Assembly: GCA_014529385.2 (NCBI GenBank)
Contig: CM043958.1
Span: 122,544,817 to 122,608,816 of the forward strand
Reading direction: 5' to 3'
Length of the DNA: 64,000 nucleotides
Origin: Adiantum capillus-veneris
Taxonomy: Eukaryota; Streptophyta; Polypodiopsida; Polypodiales; Pteridaceae
Position 1 is the stretch's first letter; every line of letters starts with the position of its first letter. The notes below the pieces were generated by a model. That model saw only the letters and a list, made by a program, of their open reading frames with translations. It did no database searches and was not told the origin of the DNA. The position numbers were made by a program, and so were the translations under genes. Positions 45,301 through 57,621 of this stretch are shown piece by piece.

Positions 45301-46226
45301 GTACCACGGCTTGCCAACATCCATAGTGTCGGATAGAGATCCTAGAATGATCAGTAATTTTTGGAAGGGTCTCTTTTAGAATTTAGGTACAAGGCTAAAC
45401 CTCTCTTTGTACTATCACCCGCAAACGGATGGCCAAAGTGAAATAGCTAACCTAACAATTCTTGATATACTAAAAGCTTATGTCACAGAAGTAGATCAAA
45501 AGTCTCAATGAGAGAAGTACTTACCTTTGGTGGAGTATGCTTACAATAACATTGTACATACTTCCATGGAAAAAGCACCTTTTGAGGTGATTGAAGGAAG
45601 ATAAAAAAGTCACCTGCTACTCAAAGTACCTGGGAAGATCTTCGTTCCAGATGAATATAGCCGAGACTTGCAAGAATCTTTCCAAAAGATTAAGGATGCT
45701 ATATCCATCTCTCAGCAAAGGCAAAAGGCTGCTGCTGATAAGCACATAAGAGCTCTAGCCTTTAAACAAAATGATTGGGTCTTGCTTAAGTTTCCCAAGG
45801 CTTGATTAAGTCACACGACGGGCAAGAATCCTACGGGATACCAAAAGTACTATGCTAAGTTAGCAAATAGGTACTATGGTCCCTTTCAGATTCTTAGGCC
45901 AATCAATGAGATGGCCTATCAGCTCAAGTTTCCAACCATTGGCTCATATACAATGCTTTCCACGTGAGCCTACTAAAGCCTTACAAAGGAGAGCCACCTC
46001 AAGAAGCAACCATTGAAGACCCACCAGAGATCGAGGACCAAGAAGAGGTGCTGCAGCTCGAGTCCATTCTTTGACACAAAGGGTATTGAGAGGCGGTAAG
46101 ACTATCCGTCGATGATATCTTATCAAGTTTAAAAGTTATCCTTTTGAAGATGCTAGATGGATGCAAGGCATACAATTAAAGGATAACCTAAACCTTGTCA
46201 ATGCTTACAATGATTCCCTAGAGTAA
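42333..46226 (+). pseudogene. Gypsy gag end and pol: knuckle, protease, RT, RNase H, integrase, chromodomain
   Basis: In order: the gag tail; a zinc knuckle CCYKCGEQEHAYRACP near 42741-42790; a protease block LYDRGSNHNFIS near 42920, where the usual D-S/T-G is D-R-G. RT follows, with [20 protein letters not shown] (43620-43680), MPFGLTNAPATFNRL (43864) and FFDDIIIYS (43950). RNase H remnants lie near 44450-44560. Integrase has a Cys pair (CVVCQK, 45050), SMDLIFGFP, VSDRDPRMIS and GQSE, which hold the D, D, E positions. A chromodomain-like end (YLIKFKSYPFEDARW, 46110-46160) closes at TAA 46224-46226. Stops or frame changes occur near 43470, 43773, 44187, 44294, 45380, 45512, 45604, 45806 and 46109. 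The chromodomain places it in the chromoviruses. Confidence 0.85.
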
Positions 46227-46230
46227 GCAT

Positions 46231-46557
46231 GCTTCCATCTTCATTGCACCAACAAGTTTTGTCAAGGAACACAAAGATTGTATTGTACAAAAGTCTCCCT
46301 TGATGGGAGATGCTATAATACAAAGCCTTTTTGGAGGGGGATCCGGCTCCATGTAAATCCGGTCCTCAAGTGTTGTCCATTGTTCTATTTCTCTCTCTTT
46401 TCAAGTATTGTCTATGCCAAACTAGCTAGGTGTAATTGCTATGTTGCTTTCTCCAACTAAGTACTCTTCTATGCTCATTAGGAACTTGTTCTTAATGAAA
46501 TGCTCACTATGTTGTCATTTTCTCTACACACAAGTTACTAGTGCATTAAATGTTACA
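46231..46557 (+). repeat. 3' LTR of the gypsy element, truncated
   Basis: It matches the last 307 bases of the 5' LTR (40580-40886) with small changes, including about 20 extra bases near 46457. It starts four bases after the pol stop with no polypurine tract, so the first 1.3 kb of this LTR and the tract were deleted. Confidence 0.8.
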
Positions 46558-46745
46558 AGTTACATGGCAAAGCCTACTAGATTGTCACATAGGCAGGCCA
46601 CGTAACTCGACAAGTAGTTCGTCACTATCGAAGAACTCTCAACAACGATGTGGCATACACATCAGATGCCCACACAACTCTCGTCGAGTTATCTGGTCAC
46701 CACGTAACTCGGCGAGTTACTTGGAACTCGATGAGACTTGCAGAG
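46558..46745. repeat. Near-palindromic CACGTAACTCG motifs, right part
   Basis: Continuation of the 38990-39240 array after the gypsy insertion. It opens with the right copy of the AGTTA target duplication (46558-46562). Near-complete palindromic units occur at about 46598 and 46698 (CCACGTAACTCGGCGAGTTA). Confidence 0.65.
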
Positions 46746-46799
46746 ATGATTTTACATGGACCTGCATGGACTTTTTGATGAGAATCTTAATAAGCGTCT

Positions 46800-47803
46800 A
46801 ACTCAGAGAATGTCTGGATCAAATCTTTGTCACTCCTTGTCTCTATTGAGACTCTTTTTCCCTCTCTTTCTCTCTCTCTCCTCATACAATGTGTATAAGA
46901 GTCCCTCCACCACATGATAAATATCATATCATTTTTTGCAAAGTCAGTTGTGGTGTCGTCTGCTCCGTGCTTCAAGCACCCGTCTGCCTATCCACCCCTG
47001 TCGGTCCACTCCATCCCGTCATCAAAGACTTGCACGAACGACCCCTCGTTTGTCCTCCCTAGATGTAGTCAGTCCCGTCGGTGCACCCGACCTTGATCTA
47101 CCTTGTCACGTTGTCATCGATGGTGACGTCGTCTGTTTTGTGCTTCACGTACTTGTCAGACCTTGTCGACATACTCGGAGAGTCGGCCTGCATCGTCGCG
47201 TCAACGCTTCCATGCCGACCTCGATCTGCCCTGTCACGTTGTCATCGACGGTGATGTTGTCTGCTTTGTGCTTCACGTTTATCCTCCCTCGAGGTAGTCG
47301 GTCCCGTCGGTGCACACAACCTCGATTTGCCCTATCACGTTGTCATTGACGGTGACATCGTCTGCTTCGTGCTTCACGTACCTGTCGGACCTACCTACAT
47401 CATCGCATCAACGTGTCCATGCCCTCGGTTATCCACGTCACGATGGAGTCATCGGTGGCTCCGTCAAGCACCCATCGTCCCTCGTCCGTGCGCTCGGCTC
47501 CTTACCGCACCATGGATCATCCCGTCATCGCACCAGGTGTCATCAACGGATGCGTCATTCGCACCATTGGCCATCGCATCCTCTCATGGCAAACCTTCTC
47601 TTGGCCTTCCCTAAACAAGGGGGTTCCCCCCATTTGTCGGCCCGTGGGTGTGAGACCGAGGGAAGATAGACATGCTCATAACCACCCAACCTGCCTATAT
47701 ATAGGCCCCTCGCCCTCTGGCTCTTAGCTACATATAACCCCTATACCGCATGTGTATCCGGAGTTGACCCTTGGCCTTGGCGCATTCTACCTTAGGCCTG
47801 ACA
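46800..47803 (-). repeat. Remnant LTR of a second gypsy element
   Basis: On the minus strand the LTR would begin TGTCAGGCCTAAGG at 47803, directly after a purine tract (rc of 47805-47819). It has a TATATATA box near 47695-47705. It contains about three copies of a 110-130 bp minisatellite (47086-47160, 47217-47280, 47328-47390; core TCACGTTGTCATCGACGGTG). The far end is not defined. Confidence 0.55.
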
Positions 47804-47990
47804 TTACTCCCCCCTTGGAGAAGCGTTTTTGTCCTCGAAAACAAGAGTGGTGATACACTAATGTTTTCCACAGTGGCATCCTTCATGGATCCAGCTGGTT
47901 GCTTGACCAGAACACGGTGCAGTAGGAGGTTTAATGAAACCAAAAGTAACATCTTGATTTTCCACATTGTTGTCCATTTGCAACCATCTT
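47728..47990 (-). pseudogene. C-terminal end of a second gypsy pol
   Basis: On the minus strand, just before the purine tract, the frames read SMKDATVENI and then, after a shift, LFSRTKTLLQGG or FEDKNA-like residues. This is the typical end of plant gypsy pol before the 3' LTR. Only this tip is recognisable; upstream sequence is decayed. Confidence 0.5.
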
Positions 47991-47999
47991 GTGTTGTGG

Positions 48000-49440
48000 A
48001 GAATCCATTTAGAATGCACATGAGCATGCTAAACGAGTTATCACAAGAAAGATGTACCCAAAAGAGTACCTCTTTTCACTTTCCATGGAAGTAACTGGCT
48101 GATGTAACTTATCAGCAAAATATAAGTCCTTGACTTGTTCTCAAATTTCATTAGTAAACAACTCCACCATAACTGGTGTTCAAGGTTAAGAACATGAATT
48201 ATACATGAAGAGACTAAACCTAATCGCAAACATGATTTTAACTTATGATAAGCAAACTCCAACTAGAGCAATAAATGCTTACTAATTAGATGCCTTGGTG
48301 ATAACGTACGCACTGTGCATATTCTTTAGCACAAGATTACACTTTGTAATCTACATATCCCCTTGGATAACGGACAGTACTGAGGTGTTTTTCCCCACGG
48401 TTTACAGACAGTCTTCCCAGATGACTAGTAAGCGTCGATCACAATGTCATAAAATATTGTTGAGGAGTCAGCAATTAACATGAAAAGTCCACAAGCACCC
48501 AAACCGAGTCGTGACCTCTATTGGTGATTGGTAGATCCAAACATAATCTCATAGAGATACTACATAGAGTGCAAAATGCTTCATAGCACTAATGTGATGA
48601 ATATGCATGCCACTCCAAATCAGCCTTTGCTAAACACTAGGGCCCAAAACACCTAGTATGCATTCATTTAGCAAAAAACATATCCAAACCTGTGTATCCA
48701 TGATCATACTTGCCAATACTTATGGCGAATGTGATGCTCCTAGCACACATGAACGAGAAGTGTAAATAGTTTTGAAAAGAAACTAAATACTTTCTATTGC
48801 AATCATTTGCAAGCCGTGCTGAAACGTTTGAACCATAATAGAAGGGAAAACAGAAGTCACTTCTAGGTACAAACAATGAAACTTTTTCATTAACAACTCC
48901 TAGCATTGCTATATGTATAAACAACCATCTGTAATGTTGTTTAGCAACATTTGTACCTTAACAAGTCATTCTAAGTATCCAAAAAAATTTGCCACTAAAA
49001 TTTCTCCTAATACGTCGTGCTGAAAATGATCTAGAAAACAGATTTGACCAGCACTTAGGGACATCGTCGCAACACATAATTGAAGTAGCGACGCTAGTGT
49101 CTATCCCCGGAGACTCATATTCTCCACATGTGGAATATGTCTCACGTAAGGATGTCTATAAAAAAAAACATCCTTCAAGTACGAGATGTACTTGGGTGTG
49201 GAGGTAGCAGTAAATCGCATGCGACGTGCATGAGAGAGACCCTCATTATCCATGCTCCACACTGGCCAAACCAAACTCCCTGAGTTCCTGGACCATGTTG
49301 TATCCCATGTGACAACATGTGCCAAATCAAACCCTACAAGTGGGTCCATAACTGCGGAATGCATAAATTTATTGTGGACACTAAAGCCCAGTTTTCTTAG
49401 CTCTTACATGACCTTGTCATCTCGTTGAAGAGCAAAAATA
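48000..49440. other. Unassigned stretch, possibly decayed gypsy sequence
   Basis: No frame with protein-like composition on either strand. It lies between the gypsy pol tip and the truncated first copia copy and may be the worn interior of the former. Confidence 0.35.
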
Positions 49441-49442
49441 AA

Positions 49443-52003
49443 GAGGGTAAAATTTCAAAAATCAGGAAATGAAAGAAAAAATAAAAAACTTGAGTTGGTT
49501 CATTCTGATGTTTGGGGTCTGCAAGTACACCATCACTTGGTGGCTCATTGTACTATGTAACATTCATAGACGATGCGACTAGAAAAACATGGGTTTATGT
49601 CATGAAGAATAAATCGATGTATTTTCCATATTTCAAAGGTGGAAAGCCTTTGTGGAGAATGAAACAGGTACCAAGGTTAAATGCTCCAGATTCCGACAAT
49701 GGAGGTGAATATTGCAGCCAAGCTTTTGAAAGCTTTTGTGCTAGCAATGGCATTCGGAGGCAAAGGACAACCCAAGGACACCTCAACAAAATGGGATTTC
49801 GGAAAGGATGAACAGGACAATCATGGAACGAGCACGAAGCATGCGGCTACATGCAGGCCTACCGCTTGAGCTTTGGGCAGAAGCTGTAAGTACGTCTGTG
49901 TACTTAATCAATCGGTCACCCTCAACGGCATTGGATGGGGGAGTTCCAGAAGAGGCATGGAAGGTAAACCGGTGAATTTATGCATTTTCAAAGTGTTTGG
50001 GTGTGAGGCTTTCATGCACATAGATAGAAGCCTAAGATCAAAGTTAGATGCAAAGTCCAAAAAGTGTGTTTCTTCATTGGATATGGAGAAGGAGACTTTG
50101 GGTATCGCCTATGGAATCCTGAAGATGGTAAAATCTTAAGGAGTAGGGATGTAATTTTTATCGAACAAAATATGTACAAAGATTACTTGGAAAGAAAACA
50201 AACAAAAGAAACAGGTGATGAGTACATGGAGCTTGAGGACGGTGAAGACTCAAGGACTGCAAAACGGTGACAATGTGCAACAACATCAACCAAATGAGGA
50301 GCCTCAAACTATTCCCCGAAGATCTACAAGAGCAAGTAGACCTCCAGAAAGGTTTGTTCCTTCCTTCAACCATCTCTTGATCTCAGATTCTGGAGAGCCG
50401 GAATCATATGAAGAAGCTATGCAACATGAATCCAAAGAAGAATGGACGAAGAGCATGCAAGTGGAGATGGACTCACTACATCAGAACCAAACATGGGAGT
50501 TGGTTGAGTTGCCTAAAGGTAAGCGGGCACTTCAAAACAAATGGGTGTACAAGATAAAGGAAGAAGAAGGTGGGAAGAAAAGGTACAAATCTAGGCTTGT
50601 GGTAAAAGGTTTTTCTCAAAAGAAAGGTATTGACTTCAATGAAATATTTTCTCCTGTTGTAAAAATGAACTCAATTAGCTTGTCTTAAGCTATGGTGGGG
50701 GCTGCTCATGATCTAAATCTCGAGCAAATGGATGTAAATACGGCATTCCCTCACGGTGACTTAGAGGAGGAAATCTACATGCTTCAACCAAAGGGGTATG
50801 AAGTAAAAGGTAAGGAGAAAATGGTTTGCAGATTAAAGAAGGCTTGTATGGTTTAAAGCAAGCATCAAGACAATGGTACTTGAAGTTTGATCGATGGATG
50901 TTGGATCATGGATTCACAAGATGCAACTCGGATCACTGCGTCTACACGAAGAATTTGGGAGATGGGAATTCATCATCCTAATGTTGTAAGTTGATGACAT
51001 GTTGATTGCAAGTGCTAACATGCAGGACATCAAAGACCTAAAAGAGGAGCTGTCCAAATCTTTTCTCAATGAAAGATTTAGGTGCTGCAAAGAGGATACT
51101 TGGTATGAAAATATCAAGGACAGGACGAAGAAAACAATAAAGCTATCTCAAGAAGATTACATCAAGAAGGTACTAGAAAGGTTTGCAATGCAAAATGCAA
51201 AACCAGTTTCTACACCTTGGCTGGTCATTTTAAACTAACGAAGGATATGTGTCCAAAGACACAAGAGGAGATAGCCTATATGTCTAAATTCCATATGCTG
51301 CAGCGGTAGGTTCTCTAATGTATGCTATGGTCTGGACAAGGCTAGACATTGCACATGCAGTGGGAGTTGTGAGTAGGTTCATGGACAACCCAGGTAAAGA
51401 GCATTGGCAAGCTGTGAAGTGGATACTTAGGTATCTAAAAGGGACAACAACAAATGCTTTGTATTTGGAGGAACTGATATTTTCTAGAAGGGTATGCTGA
51501 TGCAGATATGGCAGGTGACAAAGATACTCGAAGGAGCATACTGGCTATGTGTTCACGGTTGGAGGCACAGCAGTAAGCTGGGCTTCAAAGCTGCAGAAAG
51601 TGTTTTCACTTTCTACCACGGAAGCAGAGTATGTAGCAATGACGGAGGCAAGCAAAGAAATTTGTGGCTTCACAGATTTTAGAAGAGCTTGGATTCAAAC
51701 AAGACAATTGTGTCTATACAGTGATAGCCAAAGCGCTATCCATCTTGCGAAGAACTCCAGCCTTTCATTCAAGGACAAAGCACATTGAGGTGAGATATCA
51801 CTTCATACGCACTCTTTTGGAAGAGGGACAACTAAAGCTAGGAAAGGTGCATACAAGTGAAAATCCTGCAGACATGTTTACAAAGGTGGTCAACAAGGAG
51901 AAGTTGAGCTTTTGCTCATCTTCAATCGGGCATTCAAAGATAAAAAGCCAGAATGGAAGCAGTCACAAGGTTTGGTTTGGAGATCAGTCTCCAAGTGGGA
52001 GAT
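49443..52003 (+). pseudogene. Copia array copy 1, 5'-truncated pol
   Basis: It starts abruptly inside the pre-integrase/integrase junction (the same sequence lies at 59074 in copy 3). It carries integrase (HSDVWG at 49501; the DDATRKTW block), the linker, RT (MNSISL, 50660; LNLEQMD; YVDD-like block near 50985 disrupted by a base change) and RNase H (STTEAEYVAMTEASKEI near 51615). Single-base gains and losses break the frame at least ten times. It ends with a purine tract and the LTR at 52004. Confidence 0.85.
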
Positions 52004-52810
52004 TGTAAAAGTATGGAGCCTGATTTACCCTTGTAATTTTTTGTGGTAAAAGCGCATTTTGTAAGGCCCCCACTATGAGGAGAAGCCATTGTGCGTGAAG
52101 GAAAATCACTCACCGGAAACCAAAATTTCAGGACAAGAATCAGGGGAACTTTTAAAGGCCTTGGGGGCGGAGGCCCCGAGACTTTTTTTTGGCCGGATAT
52201 TCCTTTTCGCGGAATATTATGGCGGACGGCGGTCGGAAAGTGGTCGGAAAACAACGGTGGTTGGCGGTGGCCGGTAGTCAATGGCCAATGGTCGGTGGTC
52301 GGAAGTCAATGGCCGGTGGCCGGTGGTCGGAAGTCAATGGCCGGTGGCCGGTGGCCGAATTCAAAAGCGGACTTGTTTCTAAGGGCGGCCACACATGGGC
52401 GGATTGGAGGGGTCCGATTTGGACTTATTCGCACAAGGGCGGCTACACATGGCTGTCTCTCATAAGAGAGGGCAGCCTTTTTGGCCTATAAAAAGGAGGC
52501 CATTTCTACACACTTATATAGTGTGAAGTTGATGCAACAAGGTGAGTGTGAGGTGGTGAGAGTGAAGCAAGGCGGAGAGCTCCATTAAGGGTATATCCCT
52601 TTGTAAATTACTTCTTGTTTTGAAGTACTAAAGCCATTGAGTGGCTGTTTTCCCGTGGACGTAGCCCACATTGGGTGAACCACGTATATCGTGTGTACTC
52701 TCTCTCTCTCTCTCTCTCTCTCTACTCTATAATCTCGTGTATGTAAATTGTTTCTCTCCATTAAGTAATCTACTCAATTATCTATTTAGCTACGTTCTTA
52801 TTTCCTAACA
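52004..52810 (+). repeat. Copia LTR 1 (807 bp), shared by copies 1 and 2
   Basis: It serves as 3' LTR of copy 1 and 5' LTR of copy 2. It contains a GGCCGGTGG-type minisatellite (52219-52362), TATAAAAAGG from 52487 and a CT tract (52699-52723). It ends TTCCTAACA, and the PBS TGGTATCAGAGC follows at 52813-52824. Confidence 0.9.
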
Positions 52811-55800
52811 ACTGGTATCAGAGCAAGGTTTGCTCGTAGCTAAATTATCTCAAGGAAAGGATTCTTGAATTGAGTGGGAGTTATGGCGAGAGGAGGGGAA
52901 GCTCAAGATTGAGAAGTTCAACGGCAAAAACTACCAACATTGGAAGATGCAGATTGAAGACTATCTCTACCAGAAGGACCTCTATTTGCCACTGGCGGTC
53001 TTTGCGAAGAAGCCCGCAACAAGGCAGATGAAGCATGGATTGTCCTTGATCGAAAGGCACTAGGAACAATCCGGTTAAGCTTGGCGTCAACGGTGGCCTT
53101 CATGTTTCGGAGATGAAGACCACGGAGGACTTGATGAAGTCACTTGACGACTTCTACGAGAAAACCATCGGCATCCAATAAGTATTTCTTATGAGCGCTT
53201 GTTCAATCTAAAGATGGCAGAGAATGGTTCAGTTGCAGAACACCTAAATGACTTTAACACAAATTAAGTCAACTTCGATCAGTGAAAATCAATTCGATGA
53301 CGAAGTGCGAGCTCTCCTTATACTATCATCTCTACCGGATAGTTGGGACAGCCTTGTGATGGCTGTAAGTAATTCTATCTCTGGCACAAATACTCTTAAG
53401 CTTGATGATGTTGTGGGTGTTCTTCTAAGCGAGGAAATGCGAAGGAGAAGCAAGGAGAATCATCAGTGTGCTGCACTATCAGTGGAAACAAGAGGAAGGC
53501 CTAAGGAGAGGTTCAGAACCAAAAGGGTCGTGATCGCTCAAGACGGAGCAAATCACGAAAAGTCAGTTCTTGAATGTTGGAACTGCGGCAAGAAGGGCCA
53601 CGTCAAGAAGGATTGCTGGTCCAAGAAGAAGAAGGAGACAGAGTCTCAAGACAACAAGCCAACATCGGAGGCCAATGTGGAGGTAAAGTAGAGCAAGATG
53701 CTCTAATTCTCTCATTAGACAATGTGTCTAATTCCTGGATAGTAGATTCCGGGCTTCATTCCATGCGACACCACACAAGCAACATTTCCAAGACTACACT
53801 AAAGGTAATTTTGGGTATGTATACTTGGGAGATGATGAAGCTTGTGAGATTGTCGGCGGAAGGTACAGTTTCTATCAAAACTGCTAACGGAAATGAATGG
53901 AAGCTTAAAGATGTTAGCTTTCCTTCTCTTCGCAAAAATTTGATCTCTACAGGACAATTGGACGATGAAGGTCAAAATTGCATTCGGAAACAAACGGTGG
54001 AAGATCTCAAAGGGATCTTTGGTGGTTGCCAAGGGTGAAAAAGTCAGTACACTTTACTTGTGTGCTGTTAGCACGCAACCTTCAGCTTGTGCAGCAACTA
54101 CAGAGTTGACAGTGCGGTGTGGCACTACCGACTTGGGATATGAGTGCCAAAGGAATGCAAATCCTTCAAACAAAGAAGCTTCTACCAGGTTTTGAAAGAA
54201 GTGGACTTAGAGTTCTGTGAAGATTGTGTTTATGGTAAACAAAAGAGGGTAAAATTTCAAAAATGGAAATGAAAGAAAAAATAAAAAACTTGAGTTGGTT
54301 CATTCTGATGTTTGGGGTCCTGCAAGTACACCATCACTTGGGCTCTCATTGTACTATGTAACATTCATAGACGATGCGACTAGAAAAACATGGGTTTATG
54401 TCATGAGAATAAATCCGATGTATTTTCCATATTTCAAAGGTGGAAAGCCTTTGTGGAGAATGAAAACAGGTACCAAGGTTTAAATGCCTCAGATCCGACA
54501 ATGGAGGCGAATATTGCAGCCAAGCTTTTGAAAGCTTTTGTGCTAGCAATGGCATTCGGAGGCAAAGGACAACCCCAAGGACACCTCAACAAAATGGGAT
54601 TTCGGAAAGGATGAACAGGACAATCATGGAACGAGCACGAAGCATGCGGCTACATGCAGGCCTACCGCTTGAGCTTTGGGCAGAAGCTGTAAGTACGTCT
54701 GTGTACTTAATCAATGGTCACCCTCAACGGCATTGGATGGGGAGTTCCAGAAGAGGCATGGACAGGTAAACCGGTGAATTATGCATTTCTCAAAGTTTTG
54801 GGTGTGAGGCTTTCATGCACATAGATAGAAGCCTAAGATCAAAGTTAGATGCAAAGTCCAAAAAGTGTTTTTCATTGGATATGGAGAAGGAGACTTTGGG
54901 TATCGCCTATGGAATCCTGAAGATGGTAAAATCTTAAGGAGTAGGGATGTAATTTTTAACGAACAAAATATGTACAAAGATTACTTGGAAAGAAAACAAA
55001 CAAAAGAAACAGGTGATGAGTACATGGAGCTTGAGGACGGTGAAGACTCAAGGACTGCAAACGGTGACAATGTGCAAAAACATCAACCAAATGAGGAGCC
55101 TCAACCTATTCCCCGAAGATCTACAAGAGCAAGTAGACCTCCAGAAAGGTTTGTTCCTTCCTTAACCATCTCTTGATCTCAGATTCTGGAGAGCCGAATC
55201 ATATGAAGAAGCTATGCAACATGAATCCAAAGAAGAATGGACGAAGAGCATGCAAGTGGAGATGGACTCACTACATCAGAACCAAACATGGGAGTTGGTT
55301 GAGTTGCCTAAAGGTAAGCGGGCACTTCAAAAAAATGGGTGTACAAGATAAAGGAAGAAGAAGGTGGGAAGAAAAGGTACAAAGTCTAGGCTTGTGGTAA
55401 AAGGTTTTTCTCAAAAGAAAAGTATTGACTTCAATGAAATATTTTCTGTTGTTGTAAAAATGAACTCAATTAGGCTTGTCTTAAGCCTTGTGGCTGCTCA
55501 TGATCTAAATCTCGAGCAAATGGATGTAAATACGGCATTCCCTCACGGTGACTTAGAGGAGGAATCTACATGCTTCAACCAAAGGGGTATGAAGTAAAAG
55601 GTAAGGAGAAAATGGTTTGCAGATTAAGAAGAGCTTGTATGGTTTAAGCAAGCATCAAGACAATGGTACTTGAGTTTGATCGATGGATGTTGGATCATGG
55701 ATTCACAAGATGCAACTCGGATCACTGCGTCTACACGAAGAATTTGGGAGATGGGAAATTCATCATCCTAATGTTGTATGTTGATGACATGTTGATTGCA

Positions 55801-56802
55801 AGTGCTAACATGCAGGACATCAAAGACCTAAAAGAGGAGCTTTCCAAATCTTTTTCAATGAAAGATTTAGGTGCTGCAAAGAGGATACTTGGTATGAAAA
55901 TATCAAGGGAGGACGAAGACTAAGAAAACAATAAAGCTATCTCAAGAAGATTACATCAAGAAGGTACTAGAAAGGTTTGCAATGCAAAATGCAAAACCAG
56001 TTTCTACACCTTTGGCTGGTCATTTTAAACTAACGAAGGATATGTGTCCAAAGACACAAGAGGAGATAGCCTATATGTCTAAAGTTCCATATGCTGCAGC
56101 GGTAGGTTCTCTAATGTATGCTATGGTCTGGACAAGGCTAGACATTGCACATGCAGTGGGAGTTGTGAGTAGGTTCATGGACAACCCAGGTAAAGAGCAT
56201 TGGCAAGCTTGAAGTGGATACTTAGGTATCTAAATGGGGACAACAACAAATGCTTTGTATTTTGGAGGAACTGATATTTTTCTAGAAGGTTATGCTGATG
56301 CAGATATGGCAGGTGACAAAGATACTCGAAGGAGCACTACTTGGCTATGTGTTCACGGTTGGAGGCACAGCAGTAAGCTGGGCTTCAAAGCTGCAGAAAG
56401 TGGTTTCACTTTCTACCACGGAAGCAGAGTATGTAGCAATGACGGAGGCAAGCAAAGAAATTCTGTGGCTTCACAGATTCTTAGAAGAGCTTGGATTCAA
56501 ACAAGACAATTGTTTCTTATACAGTGATAGCCAAAGCGCTATCCATCTTGCGAAGAACTCAGCCTTTCATTCAAGGACAAAGCACATTGAGGTGAGATAT
56601 CACTTCATACGCACTCTTTTGGAAGAGGGACAACTAAAGCTAGGAAAGGTGCATACAAGTGAAAATCCTGCAGACATGTTTACAAAGGTGGTCAACAAGG
56701 AGAAGTTGAGCTTTTGCTCATCTTCAATCGGCATTAAAGATAAAAAGCCAGAATGGAAAGCAGTCACAGGTTTGGTTTGGAGATCAGTCTCCAAGTGGAG
56801 AT
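52811..56802 (+). pseudogene. Copia array copy 2, full internal region with frameshifts
   Basis: Gag starts at ATG 52883. The order is gag, CCHC knuckle (CWNCGKKGHVKKDC, near 53571-53615), protease region near 53740, pre-integrase, integrase, RT (YVDDMLIASANM near 55780) and RNase H, ending before LTR 2 at 56803. Length (3992 bases) and order are those of a complete Ty1/copia element. The polyprotein is cut into roughly a dozen frames by single-base indels, mostly in short runs, relative to copies 1, 3 and 4. Confidence 0.88.
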
Positions 56803-57621
56803 TGTTAAGTATGGAGCTGATTTACCCTTGTAATTTTTTGGGTAAAAGCGCACATTTGTAAGGCCCCCACTTTGAGGAGAAGCCATTGTGCGTGAAGGAA
56901 AATCACTCACCGGAAACCAAAATTTTCACGGACAAGAATCAGGGCAACTTAAAAGGCCTTGGGGGCGGAGGCCCCCGAGACTTTTTTTTTGGCGGAATAT
57001 TCCTTTTCGCCGGAATATTATGGCCGGACGGCGGTCGGAAAGTGGTCGGAAAAACCGGTCGGTTGGCCGTGGCCGTAGTCAATGGCCAATGGCCGGTGGT
57101 CGGAAGTCAATGGCCGGTGGCCGGTGTCGAAGTCAATGGCCGGTGGCCGGTGGCGAATTCAATGGCCGTGGGCCGAATTCAAAGAGGACTGTCTTCAAGG
57201 GCGCCACACATGGGCGGATTGGAGGGTCCGATTTGGACTTATTCGCACAAGGGCGGCTACACATGGCTGTCTCTCATAAGAGAGGGCAGCCCTTTTGGCC
57301 TATAAAAGGAGGCCATTTCTACACACTTATATAGTGTGAAGTTGATGCAACAAGGTGAGTGTGAGGTGGTGAGAGTGAAGCAAGGCGGGAGCTCCATTAA
57401 GGGTATAATCCCTTTGTAAATTACTTCTTGTTTTGAAGTACTAAAGCCATGAGTGGCTGTTTTTCCCGTGGACGTAGCCCACATTGGTGAACCACGTATA
57501 TCGTGTGTACTCTCTCTCTCTCTCTCTCTCTCTCTACTCTATAATCTCGTGTATGTAAATCTGTTCTCTCCATTAAGTAATCTACTCAATTATCTATTTA
57601 GCTACGTCTTATTTCCTAACA
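56803..57621 (+). repeat. Copia LTR 2 (819 bp), shared by copies 2 and 3
   Basis: Same structure as LTR 1. Minisatellite 57021-57180, TATAAAAG 57301-57308, CT tract near 57511. PBS follows at 57624-57635. Confidence 0.92.

Larger units (their letters stand above)
39241..46557 (+). mobile_element. Ty3/gypsy chromovirus-type retrotransposon
   Basis: Order: 5' LTR 39241-40886, PBS 40888-40899, gag from 41299, protease, RT, RNase H, integrase, chromodomain-like end at 46226, then a truncated 3' LTR 46231-46557. Both outer ends carry the AGTTA target duplication, so the boundaries are secure although the LTRs differ in length. Pol is broken by several stops and frameshifts, so the copy is not functional. 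Confidence 0.9.

Noticed and set aside
46936-47727. Overlapping ORFs of 95-137 codons on the plus strand
   Set aside because: They are produced by the GC-rich minisatellite in the gypsy LTR remnant and contain no protein-like segment.
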